Assembly: GCA_963628765.1 (NCBI GenBank)
Contig: CAVGFV010000092.1
Location: 1-15,576, forward strand
Length of the DNA: 15,576 nt
Reading direction: 5' to 3'
Origin: Succinimonas sp963628765
GTDB taxonomy: Bacteria > Pseudomonadota > Gammaproteobacteria > Enterobacterales > Succinivibrionaceae
Positions 7,246-14,537 of the stretch are shown here, piece after piece; position 1 is the first letter of the stretch, and every line of letters begins with the position of its first letter. A program made the position numbers and the translations under genes. The notes under the pieces were generated by a model, which saw only the letters and a list, made by a program, of their open reading frames with translations, searched no databases and was not told where the DNA came from.

Positions 7246-7673
7246 GCAACAAACCTAAAAATAAAAATTTAAACATAGTTCGATGCCAAACTATGCTTTT
7301 AACTTGGTAGCTACTTTTTGTCGTTCTTCCTAAAATATGGAAAAACAAAGTTTCAACATCAATCTATTTTGATTGTACAACATCTTAAAAGGATTTTTTT
7401 GATATTAAAAGGTTGAATTTGATTTTTAAGAATCAAGATTATTAATCACTGCAATACAGTAGCTGAAAACACTATTAAAATTTGTTTCTATAGATATATA
7501 AAAAATTACAATATCGAATTTTTTCTTGAAATATTTCAGAGAGTTATTTCAAATAAAAAAATCAAATAAAGTGAGTTCACAAAATTTTATTTTTTAACTG
7601 ATTTATGAGTGCGTTCAATATTACAGTGTCATAGAATATATGAAGATAGGGATACTATAAAAAGGACTAATTT
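7246..7673. other. Divergent AT-rich intergenic region between kdsD and the receiver-CheC gene
   Basis: No gene is visible in these 428 nt, which must contain divergent promoters for the kds-lpt operon (minus) and the signalling operon (plus). There are several inverted repeats. CATAGTT/AACTATG (7274-7280 with 7289-7295) lies in the kdsD leader, with TTGATT/AATCAA at 7419-7436, an all-AT 8-bp stem at 7500-7524, and TTGAAAT/ATTTCAA at 7526-7552. I could not assign a confident -35/-10 pair on either strand. Confidence 0.55.
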
Positions 7674-8801
7674 ATGGCTCTAGATGTTATTGTGTGTGAT
7701 GACTCATCTTTTGCACGCAAACAACTTATAAGCACTCTGCCAAAGTCTCTCGTCAAAAACTTATACCAAGCTGAAAACGGCCTTGATGCAGTTCAACTCT
7801 TGAGAAAAGGACAAGGTGAGCTTCTTTTCTTAGACCTGACTATGCCAGTTATGGATGGCTATCAAGTTCTTGAAACCATAAAGAATGAACATCTTAACGT
7901 CATGACTATTGTTATCAGTGCTGACATTCAAGATGAAGCACGTAAAACAATTTTAAGTTATGAAAACGTCCTAGCTTTCCTACCAAAGCCATTAGATCAA
8001 GAAAAATTAAGCAAGTTATTATCAAATTACGGCTTAATCGATCCTGACGATGTTGAAAAAATAGAAGTCCCTGAAGATAAAACCCAAAAAGAAGATGTTA
8101 GCCATAATATCTACGATAGCCTTCGTGAGAAATTGAACATCGCTGCAGGTATTACAGCCAGCAGAATGGCTGAGGTTTTAAACCTTTTTATCACCATGCC
8201 TGTACCACAAATCAGAATAAAGAAAGGCATAGATGTTGCGAAGGATATTGTTAGCTGGCTTAATATCAGCGACAATGAAAATAAAAAGCACAATATTATT
8301 GTGAGTCAAGGTTTCGTAGGAGAAGGCGTGCTTGGTGAAAACCTTCTGTACTTCTCTAAGAATGATATAAACAATTATTCACATTTGGTCAGTGATGGGG
8401 AACTAACAGATGATCAAAAAGTGGGGATTATGATCGATCTTGCTGGACTTATGTCTGGTTCAATTGTGCGTTCATTAGCTACCCAGTTCAACACAACCAT
8501 CGATATGAACCATCCAGCTTTGGTTCCAAATATACTTATTAGTGATTTCTTCTTTGAAGATGGAAAACAGACAGAATCTCCTGATAAGACCACTGCTGAA
8601 GTAACTGCATCAAAAGCAAATAAAAAAGATGATGAACCATTTATGCCTTATAACATCGCATCATCACCACTAAAAAGTGCAAATATACTTTGTGTAGAAT
8701 TTAACTTCGATATTAAAGATCGTGGCATGTCTATACGTCTTGATATTCTATTTACTAATTCTACCGTAGAAAAAGTTAGAAAAATTATGGAGTTTGTGTG
8801 A
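7674..8801 (+). CDS. Response regulator with receiver and CheC-type phosphatase domains
   Basis: This 375-residue protein begins with a CheY-like receiver at about 1-120: acidic Asp9/Asp10, phosphoacceptor Asp54 in FLDLTMPVMDG, switch Ser82, and Lys105 in LPKP. After an acidic linker (about 122-145) comes a CheC/CheX-type domain. The CheC active-site signature D/S-x3-E-x2-N-x22-P is fully present as Asp148, Glu152, Asn155 and Pro178. The second half repeats the geometry at 251-281, but Glu and Asn are replaced by Asp255 and Gly258, with Pro281 kept. A charged, low-complexity insert lies at about 296-325. CheC proteins dephosphorylate CheY-P, so the domain may act on its own or another receiver (inference). 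AAAGGA lies 7 nt before the ATG. The stop overlaps the following diguanylate cyclase start. No histidine kinase or flagellar gene is nearby. Confidence 0.88.
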   Translation: MALDVIVCDDSSFARKQLISTLPKSLVKNLYQAENGLDAVQLLRKGQGELLFLDLTMPVMDGYQVLETIKNEHLNVMTIVISADIQDEARKTILSYENVLAFLPKPLDQEKLSKLLSNYGLIDPDDVEKIEVPEDKTQKEDVSHNIYDSLREKLNIAAGITASRMAEVLNLFITMPVPQIRIKKGIDVAKDIVSWLNISDNENKKHNIIVSQGFVGEGVLGENLLYFSKNDINNYSHLVSDGELTDDQKVGIMIDLAGLMSGSIVRSLATQFNTTIDMNHPALVPNILISDFFFEDGKQTESPDKTTAEVTASKANKKDDEPFMPYNIASSPLKSANILCVEFNFDIKDRGMSIRLDILFTNSTVEKVRKIMEFV

Positions 8802-9856
8802 TGACAGACATAACCGATGCTCTTACTGACATTCAAGAAACTCACAGACAATTAACTATTATTCAAGACATCAATGTAGGTATTGTGGTTCTTGATAAGA
8901 ACTTCATCGTGAAAATTTGGAATAGTTTCATGGAAGTTAATAGTGGCGTTTTTGGGGTAAAAATTAATGGCAAATGCCTATTTGATTTTTTCCCAAATAT
9001 CAAACAGTCCTGGCTCCATGAAAAAATCACCGAAGCTCTAACATTAAAAACCCCAATTTTTAGTTCTTGGAGACAGCATAAAGAAATATTCCATTTTGCT
9101 AATAATAGACCGTTTACTGGTAGAACCTTAGAGATGCGCCAGAACTTCACAATTATTCCTATAGGAAACTTGTCTGGTTCTTTCGACGAAGTTTTACTGA
9201 TGATATACGATGTGACTGATGAAGCTTGTGCAGAACTCAGTCTTGAACGAGCTAACAGCCAATTATTGGAATCATCTATTACCGATGGTCTTACTGGTCT
9301 ATTTAATAGAAAACATTGGGAAAGCTGTCTATCCGAAGCTTATGAGCTATTTAAACGCAATAAGGAAACTGTATCTTTATTGATGTTTGATATCGACCAT
9401 TTCAAACTGGTAAACGATACCTATGGTCACCAAGCAGGCGACGCTGTACTTCAAAAATTATCTCAAGTTGTTAAAAAGCAAATACGAGTTACTGATGTAG
9501 CAGGCCGTTATGGTGGTGAGGAATTTACTATCATCTTAAGAGATGCCAATAGAGAAGCAAGCTTCTATGTAGCTGAGCGGTTAAGACATGCTGTGGAAAA
9601 GCAGGTTATCGAATACAATAACCCTAAAGAAGGCTTACAGATAATTAAATTCACCATCAGTATTGGTGTTTGTACTCTATCTATTCCAGCAATGCCAAAC
9701 TATGCAGATTGGCTTAAGAAGACTGATAACTCACTCTATTTCTCCAAGGAACATGGCAGAAACAGAACCACCGAATATGGTTTAAACGATACTGAAGAAA
9801 CAATGAATCTAGAAATTCCCAAGCCTACTGGTGTAAAAATGCTAGGTACTAGGTAA
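8801..9856 (+). CDS. PAS-GGDEF diguanylate cyclase
   Basis: This 351-residue cytoplasmic protein is a probable diguanylate cyclase, condensing two GTP to c-di-GMP. An N-terminal PAS-like domain covers about 12-140 (INVGIVVLDKNFIVKIWN near 24-41), and an alpha-helical linker leads into the GGDEF domain at about 160-325. There SITDGLTGLFNR, the metal-binding DIDHFKLVND near 197-206 and the GGEEF active-site loop at 238-242 are all intact. An RxxD inhibitory site (RVTD, 229-232) sits at the usual five-residue distance before GGEEF, so product inhibition is expected. No membrane segment is seen. The ATG at 8801 is chosen because GGAG lies 8 nt upstream and the codon overlaps the preceding TGA by one base. 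A GTG one codon upstream (8798) is possible. The PAS ligand is unknown. Confidence 0.93.
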   Translation: MTDITDALTDIQETHRQLTIIQDINVGIVVLDKNFIVKIWNSFMEVNSGVFGVKINGKCLFDFFPNIKQSWLHEKITEALTLKTPIFSSWRQHKEIFHFANNRPFTGRTLEMRQNFTIIPIGNLSGSFDEVLLMIYDVTDEACAELSLERANSQLLESSITDGLTGLFNRKHWESCLSEAYELFKRNKETVSLLMFDIDHFKLVNDTYGHQAGDAVLQKLSQVVKKQIRVTDVAGRYGGEEFTIILRDANREASFYVAERLRHAVEKQVIEYNNPKEGLQIIKFTISIGVCTLSIPAMPNYADWLKKTDNSLYFSKEHGRNRTTEYGLNDTEETMNLEIPKPTGVKMLGTR

Positions 9857-9877
9857 GAAACTAGGTCATATGCGTTT

Positions 9878-9924
9878 TTAGAAGCTTCCTAACTAAATAA
9901 ACAAGTTTTTAGGGAAGCTTCTAA
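9878..9924. repeat. 12-bp inverted repeat after the diguanylate cyclase gene
   Basis: TTAGAAGCTTCC (9878-9889) pairs perfectly with GGAAGCTTCTAA (9913-9924), and a further TAA/TTA helix forms with one bulged G. Each arm is itself close to palindromic around AAGCTT. No T-run follows, so it is not a classical intrinsic terminator. It may act as an mRNA 3'-end hairpin for the signalling operon. Confidence 0.5.
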
Positions 9925-10050
9925 TAATACTAATATAAATCAATCATTATTTTTCTAAACTCCTCTCTAATTCATTCATTTCACATCTTCTTTATACATA
10001 ACTGATTTGTATAGAGGGGGCTTTCGATAAATTCCTTTATATAAAAACCA

Positions 10051-10081
10051 AAAAGCTCTGTTGAATTACAACAGAGCTTTT
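10051..10081 (-). terminator. Rho-independent terminator of ilvC
   Basis: A perfect 13-bp stem, AAAAGCTCTGTTG (10051-10063) with CAACAGAGCTTTT (10069-10081), closes an AATTA loop. Read on the minus strand the stem runs into five T, followed by GGTTTTTA, 30 nt after the ilvC stop. On the plus strand the T-run is shorter, so it may also act weakly on read-through from the diguanylate cyclase gene. Confidence 0.9.
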
Positions 10082-10110
10082 CTACGAAATTACGCTATTA
10101 GGTAATTATA

Positions 10111-11592
10111 TTAGTTACCGAAGGTAATACGCTTCATATCGGTCATGTAGCCACGTAACTTACGACCAACTACTTCGATAGGATGATTACGAATTTCGTC
10201 ATTTACCTTAATGAGGGTTTCGTTATCAACAGTAGTATCTGAGCTTGCAAGACCTTTACCAAGATCTTCAAGGGTAACAGTCTTCATGAAATCCTTGAGC
10301 ATTGGAACAGCCTTGTGAGCGAAGAGGTAGTTACCATATTCTGCAGTATCAGAAATAACTACGTTCATTTCGTATAGACGCTTACGACCAATGCAGTTTG
10401 CAATGAGTGGAAGTTCGTGAAGTGATTCATAGTAAGCTGATTCTGGGTAAATGCCTGAATGAGTCATTGTTTCGAATGCTAATTCACAGCCTGCTTTAAT
10501 AGTAGCAATCATGAAGATGCCCTTATCAAAGTATTCTTGTTCTTTGATTTCAGTATCGCATACTGGAGCATTTTCGAAACCGCACTTAGCATATTCTTCA
10601 CGCCAAGTATGAAGATCCTTATCGCCATTAGCCCAGTCAGCCATCATAGTAGATGAGAATTCACCACTTTCAATGTCATCCATGTGCTTCTGATAAAGAG
10701 GACGTAAAATATCCTTGATTTGCTTTGCTAATTCGAAAGCACGTAACTTAGCAGGATTGCTTAAACGATCCATTAAGTTGGTGATACCACCGAACTTCAA
10801 TGCTTCACCAACGGTTTCCCAACCAAACTGGAGGAGTTTGCAAGCATAAGCTGGATCCATACCAAGTTCAACCATACGGTCAAAACCAAGCATTGTAGCA
10901 GTCTGAAGCATACCGCAAAGAATGGTCTGTTCGCCCATCAAGTCTGATTTAACTTCAGCAACGAAAGAAGATTCTAGACAGCCAGCCTTGTGAGCACCAG
11001 TTGCTGCAGCCCAAGCTTTAGCAATATCCCAGCCTTTCTTTTCTGGGTCATTTTCTGGATGAACAGCGAGGAGGGTAGGAACACCGAAACCACGCTTGTA
11101 TTCGTTACGAACTTCTGTACCTGGGCACTTTGGAGCAACCATAACTACAGTAATATCTTTACGAACTTGTTCGCCGAGTTCAACGATGTTGAAACCGTGT
11201 GAATAACCAAGAGCTGCACCCTTCTTCATAAGAGGCATAACAGCTTGAACTACTGGGTGATGCTGCTTATCTGGAGTAAGGTTGATAACGAGATCAGCGG
11301 TAGGAATAAGTTCGTCGTAAGTACCAACTTTGAAGCCATTTTCAGTTGCACGCTTGAAAGAAGCACGCTGTTCTTTAATAGCAGATTCACGAAGAGCGTA
11401 AGAAACATCAAGACCAGAGTCACGCATATTTAAACCCTGGTTCAAGCCCTGAGCACCGCAACCAACGATTACAACTTTCTTACCCTTAAGAAAATCACAA
11501 CCATTAACGAATTCAGAACGATCCATAAAACGGCAGCAACCAAGCTGGCCTAATTTCTCACGAAGAGACAAAGTATTAAAGTAGTTAGACAT
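10111..11592 (-). CDS. ilvC: Ketol-acid reductoisomerase (class II, NADPH)
   Basis: IlvC converts 2-acetolactate or 2-aceto-2-hydroxybutyrate to the dihydroxy acid with NADPH and Mg2+, the second step of valine and isoleucine synthesis. The 493-residue length marks the long, class II form with a duplicated knotted domain (E. coli 491). The Rossmann loop is GCGAQG at 44-49. Arg68, Arg76 and Ser78 occupy the positions that select NADPH in the E. coli enzyme. His132 in YSHGFN and Lys155 in APKCPGTEVR are conserved catalytic residues, and ESSFVAEVKSDLMGEQTIL and SAYYESLHELPLIAN carry the metal-binding acids. AGAGGA lies about 4 nt before the ATG. It is a single-gene transcript, divergent from its regulator ilvY. 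Confidence 0.98.
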   Translation of the reverse strand: MSNYFNTLSLREKLGQLGCCRFMDRSEFVNGCDFLKGKKVVIVGCGAQGLNQGLNMRDSGLDVSYALRESAIKEQRASFKRATENGFKVGTYDELIPTADLVINLTPDKQHHPVVQAVMPLMKKGAALGYSHGFNIVELGEQVRKDITVVMVAPKCPGTEVRNEYKRGFGVPTLLAVHPENDPEKKGWDIAKAWAAATGAHKAGCLESSFVAEVKSDLMGEQTILCGMLQTATMLGFDRMVELGMDPAYACKLLQFGWETVGEALKFGGITNLMDRLSNPAKLRAFELAKQIKDILRPLYQKHMDDIESGEFSSTMMADWANGDKDLHTWREEYAKCGFENAPVCDTEIKEQEYFDKGIFMIATIKAGCELAFETMTHSGIYPESAYYESLHELPLIANCIGRKRLYEMNVVISDTAEYGNYLFAHKAVPMLKDFMKTVTLEDLGKGLASSDTTVDNETLIKVNDEIRNHPIEVVGRKLRGYMTDMKRITFGN

Positions 11593-11634
11593 AGAATCCT
11601 CTAAAAAACTATATATCTTCTAAAAACACCTTAC

Positions 11635-11663
11635 AGTATACAAACAAATTTATCTTGCTTTAA
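11635..11663 (-). promoter_or_regulatory. Predicted ilvC promoter
   Basis: On the minus strand, TATACT (11640-11635) makes a good -10. Seventeen nt upstream lies only a weak -35, TTAAAG (11663-11658). A strong -10 with a poor -35 is expected for a promoter dependent on an activator such as IlvY. The implied start point is near 11628, leaving a leader of about 35 nt, too short for a leader-peptide attenuator. Confidence 0.55.
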
Positions 11664-11684
11664 GTGATATATTTGCAACACAAC

Positions 11685-11701
11685 ATTGCATTTTATGCAA
11701 T
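11685..11701. promoter_or_regulatory. Predicted IlvY operator (T-N11-A palindrome)
   Basis: ATTGCA and TGCAAT form a perfect 6-bp inverted repeat with a 5-nt spacer, which contains the T-N11-A core of LysR-type recognition sites. Its centre (11693) lies about 65 bp upstream of the predicted ilvC start, the usual recognition-site position for this regulator family. It is about 44 bp upstream of the possible ilvY start. A related half-site TTGCAA occurs at 11673-11678, on the ilvC side, where a second activation site would be expected. Confidence 0.6.
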
Positions 11702-11724
11702 AATAATCATGTCTAAAAGGCGGT

Positions 11725-11730
11725 TATAAT
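11725..11730 (+). promoter_or_regulatory. Possible -10 box of the ilvY promoter
   Basis: A consensus TATAAT lies 79 nt before the ilvY start codon, but no matching -35 is found 16-18 nt upstream. The predicted IlvY operator would sit at about -44 from the implied start, where binding could repress ilvY (autoregulation is known for E. coli ilvY). Confidence 0.35.
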
Positions 11731-11808
11731 AAGTAATTTTTTAAACAGCAGTTTTAGTCGTACCAAGTACTCAAGTCTTACTAATTTAATAGTTTTTGAA
11801 GATGGAAT

Positions 11809-12693
11809 ATGGACTTTCATGAACTAGAAATGTTTCTGATTCTTTCAGAAACTCTTAATTTTACGAGAGCTTCAGATATAGGAAATACCACACCATCCAC
11901 GCTTAGTAGAATAATAGCGCGAATGGAAAGTGAACTTGGAGCCAAGCTTTTTGAGCGAGATAATCGCACGGTAAAGTTGACTCAGTCTGGTGAAAAGTTT
12001 AAACAATTTTCTGAACAGTTCCTCTCAGGCTATAAACAAATTAAACAGGAATTAAAAGCCTTAGATGCCCCGCTATATGGCCATATCAAAATATATTGCT
12101 CTGTTACCGCCAGCCTGTCCCTTCTTCCTAGTATTCTAGATGAATTCAGATCAAAGAACCCTTATATTGAAATTAAAATTGAAACAGGAGCTGCCTCATT
12201 AGCTCTAAACAAGATAAAACAAAAAGAAGCGGACTTATCCATAGCAGCCCTACCTAAAATTATCCCTCATGGCATCTTTGCCCTTGAATTAGCCAAGATT
12301 CCTCTAGTCTTTATTGCTCCTAAACAGATCCCAATATCCTGGCTTAACAATGGTGAAATATCTTGGAGCACTTTGCCTTATATTGTGTCAGAGCAAGGGG
12401 AATTACGTAATGAAATGGATCAGTGGTTTGATAGACACAAAATAAAGCCTAATATCTATGCTGAAATATCGGGTAACGAGGCTATTGTATCCATGGTATC
12501 CCTCGGTATGGGGATAGCCTTAATCCCAGAAGTAGTTGTACAAAATTCCAGTTCAGTTAACAAAGTGCAAATAATAGATCGTCCTTTTGATGTTTTGCCA
12601 TTCAGAGTAAGTTTGTGTGTTTTAGAAACTTTACTTAAAGACGATGTAATTAAGGCCTTTATCGATTTATCTAAGAATAAGAACAAAAACTAA
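11809..12693 (+). CDS. ilvY: LysR-type transcriptional activator IlvY
   Basis: IlvY is the LysR-family activator that switches on ilvC in response to the enzyme's acetohydroxy acid substrates. The 294-residue product (E. coli 297) has a winged helix-turn-helix at about 3-60, with STLSRIIARMESELG as recognition region and LFERDNRTVKLT as wing. A periplasmic-binding-protein-like effector domain begins near 90, with the IYCSVTAS segment close to the E. coli FCSVTA, and continues through GNEAIVSMVSLGMGIALIPEVV near 222-243. The divergent position directly beside ilvC is the classic arrangement and strongly supports the assignment. The ribosome binding site is weak: only GAAG, 7 nt upstream. There is no clear terminator between this gene and pgi. 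Confidence 0.95.
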   Translation: MDFHELEMFLILSETLNFTRASDIGNTTPSTLSRIIARMESELGAKLFERDNRTVKLTQSGEKFKQFSEQFLSGYKQIKQELKALDAPLYGHIKIYCSVTASLSLLPSILDEFRSKNPYIEIKIETGAASLALNKIKQKEADLSIAALPKIIPHGIFALELAKIPLVFIAPKQIPISWLNNGEISWSTLPYIVSEQGELRNEMDQWFDRHKIKPNIYAEISGNEAIVSMVSLGMGIALIPEVVVQNSSSVNKVQIIDRPFDVLPFRVSLCVLETLLKDDVIKAFIDLSKNKNKN

Positions 12694-12803
12694 AAACGAA
12701 AGAAAGACACAAACATACGAATTACCTCATAGCTACCTCAAATCGTGTAAAATAGAGGCGACGTTTCTAATGCAGTTAGAATAGTTTTAACAGGAACATT
12801 TTA
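12694..12803 (+). other. ilvY-pgi spacer, probable pgi promoter region
   Basis: This 110-nt spacer has no intrinsic terminator for ilvY. A TAAAAT hexamer at 12748-12753 could serve as the -10 for pgi, with a start point about 45 nt before the ATG, but no good -35 accompanies it. Confidence 0.3.
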
Positions 12804-14453
12804 ATGAAAAACATAAACCCAACTAAGACTAATGCTTGGCAAGAATTGTTAAAGCATTTCGAAGAAAACAAGAAAGTTACCATTGCTGATTATTTCAAAT
12901 CAGATGCTAATAGATTTGAAAAATTCTCACAAAAGTTCAATGACGATTTCTTGGTAGATTTTTCTAAGAACCGTATTTCAGAAGAAACCATGAATCTTCT
13001 TTTCAAACTTGCTGAAGAATGCGATTTAAAGAATGCAATTGAAGCAATGTTTACTGGTGAAAAGATTAACATTACTGAAGGTCGTGCTGTTTTACATACC
13101 GCTCTTAGAAATCAATCTAATACTCCTGTATGCGTTGATGGCAAAGATGTAATGCCTGAAGTTAAGGCTGTTCTTAATAAGATCAAGAAATTTACTGAAC
13201 AAGTAATTTCTGGTGAATGGAAGGGATACACCGGAAAGACTATTACTGATATCGTTAATATCGGTATCGGTGGTTCAGATCTTGGTCCTTGCATGATTAC
13301 TCTTGCTTTAACCCCATATCATAATCACTTGAAATCACACTTCGTTTCTAACGTAGATGGTACCCATATCGTTGAAACTCTTAAGCAATGTAATCCAGAA
13401 ACCACCTTATTCTTAATTGCTTCTAAGACCTTCACAACTCAAGAAACCATGACTAACGCTTTAACAGCACGTGATTGGTTCTTAAAAGCTGCTGGTGATA
13501 AGAAACACGTTGCAAAGCACTTCGTAGCTCTTTCAACAAACGCTAAGGCAGTTGCAGAATTCGGTATTGATACCAACAATATGTTTGAATTCTGGGATTG
13601 GGTAGGCGGCCGTTATTCTTCTTGGTCAGCAATTGGTATCTCTATTGCTCTCGCAGTTGGTTTTGATAACTTTGAAAAGTTATTAAAGGGCGCTTACGAA
13701 ATGGATGTTCATTTCAGAACACAGCCATTTGAAAAGAATATTCCAGTAATCCTCGCTCTTATCGGCATTTGGTACAACAACTTCTATAAGTTCGCATCAG
13801 AAGCTATTCTTCCATACGATCAATACTTAGCAAGATTCCCAGCATATTTCCAACAGGGCAATATGGAATCTAATGGTAAGTATATCGATAGAAATGGTAA
13901 CAAGGTTGACTACGAAACTGGCCCAATCATTTGGGGTGAACCAGGTACCAACGGTCAGCATGCTTTCTATCAGCTTATTCACCAAGGCACCAAGATTATC
14001 CCAGCAGACTTCATTGCTCCAGTAATTAGCCATAACCCTACAGGCGATCACCATGCAAAGCTTCTTTCAAACTTCTTTGCACAAACTGAAGCTTTAGCAT
14101 TCGGTAAATCACGTGAAACCGTAATTGCTGAATTCGAAGCAAAGGGTGTTTCAAAAGATAAATATGAACCATTGATTCCATTCAAGGTATTTGAAGGTAA
14201 CAGACCTACAAACTCTATCCTTGTTAAGGAAATCACCCCAGAATCATTAGGTGCTCTTATTGCAATGTATGAACACAAGATCTTTGTTCAGGGTGTTATT
14301 TTCAACATATTCTCATTTGATCAGTGGGGCGTTGAACTTGGTAAGCAATTAGCAGGCAAGATTCTTCCAGAACTTCAGAATGACAGCAAAGTTGAAAGCC
14401 ATGATTCTTCAACCAATGGTCTTATAAACTTCTTTAAAGCTCTTAAAAAGTAA
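12804..14453 (+). CDS. pgi: Glucose-6-phosphate isomerase
   Basis: Pgi interconverts glucose 6-phosphate and fructose 6-phosphate in glycolysis and gluconeogenesis. The 549-residue length equals that of E. coli Pgi and the alignment needs no visible gaps at the catalytic sites. Glu355 in NMESNGK, His386 in TNGQHAFYQL and Lys514 in WGVELGKQL fall at identical positions. The family segments IGIGGSDLGP (about 154-163), SKTFTTQETMTN (about 207-218) and GGRYSSWSAIG (about 268-278) are all present. AGGA at 12792-12795 lies 8 nt before the ATG. It appears to be a single-gene transcript closed by a strong terminator. Confidence 0.98.
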   Translation: MKNINPTKTNAWQELLKHFEENKKVTIADYFKSDANRFEKFSQKFNDDFLVDFSKNRISEETMNLLFKLAEECDLKNAIEAMFTGEKINITEGRAVLHTALRNQSNTPVCVDGKDVMPEVKAVLNKIKKFTEQVISGEWKGYTGKTITDIVNIGIGGSDLGPCMITLALTPYHNHLKSHFVSNVDGTHIVETLKQCNPETTLFLIASKTFTTQETMTNALTARDWFLKAAGDKKHVAKHFVALSTNAKAVAEFGIDTNNMFEFWDWVGGRYSSWSAIGISIALAVGFDNFEKLLKGAYEMDVHFRTQPFEKNIPVILALIGIWYNNFYKFASEAILPYDQYLARFPAYFQQGNMESNGKYIDRNGNKVDYETGPIIWGEPGTNGQHAFYQLIHQGTKIIPADFIAPVISHNPTGDHHAKLLSNFFAQTEALAFGKSRETVIAEFEAKGVSKDKYEPLIPFKVFEGNRPTNSILVKEITPESLGALIAMYEHKIFVQGVIFNIFSFDQWGVELGKQLAGKILPELQNDSKVESHDSSTNGLINFFKALKK

Positions 14454-14474
14454 TTTATAAGAGTTTCTTTTACG

Positions 14475-14505
14475 AAAAAAGCTGGTTTTAAACCAGCTTT
14501 TTTTT
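14475..14505. terminator. Bidirectional terminator between pgi and the SEL1 lipoprotein gene
   Basis: AAAAAAGCTGGTT pairs with AACCAGCTTTTTT (13 bp) around a 3-nt loop, followed by further T on plus and preceded by six A, so it is U-tailed in both directions. It lies between convergent genes, 21 nt after the pgi stop. Confidence 0.92.
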
Positions 14506-14537
14506 ACAGTTTTAAAATTCAAAAACTTAAACGTATT

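Noticed and set aside
7500..7524. AAAAAATT/AATTTTTT stem considered as a terminator
   Set aside because: It is composed only of A and T, lies between divergent genes where no terminator is needed, and such stems are expected by chance in this AT-rich spacer.
9842..9864. Three CTAGGT copies at the end of the diguanylate cyclase gene
   Set aside because: The copies are short, two fall in coding sequence or at its stop, and spacing is irregular. They were judged a chance micro-repeat.
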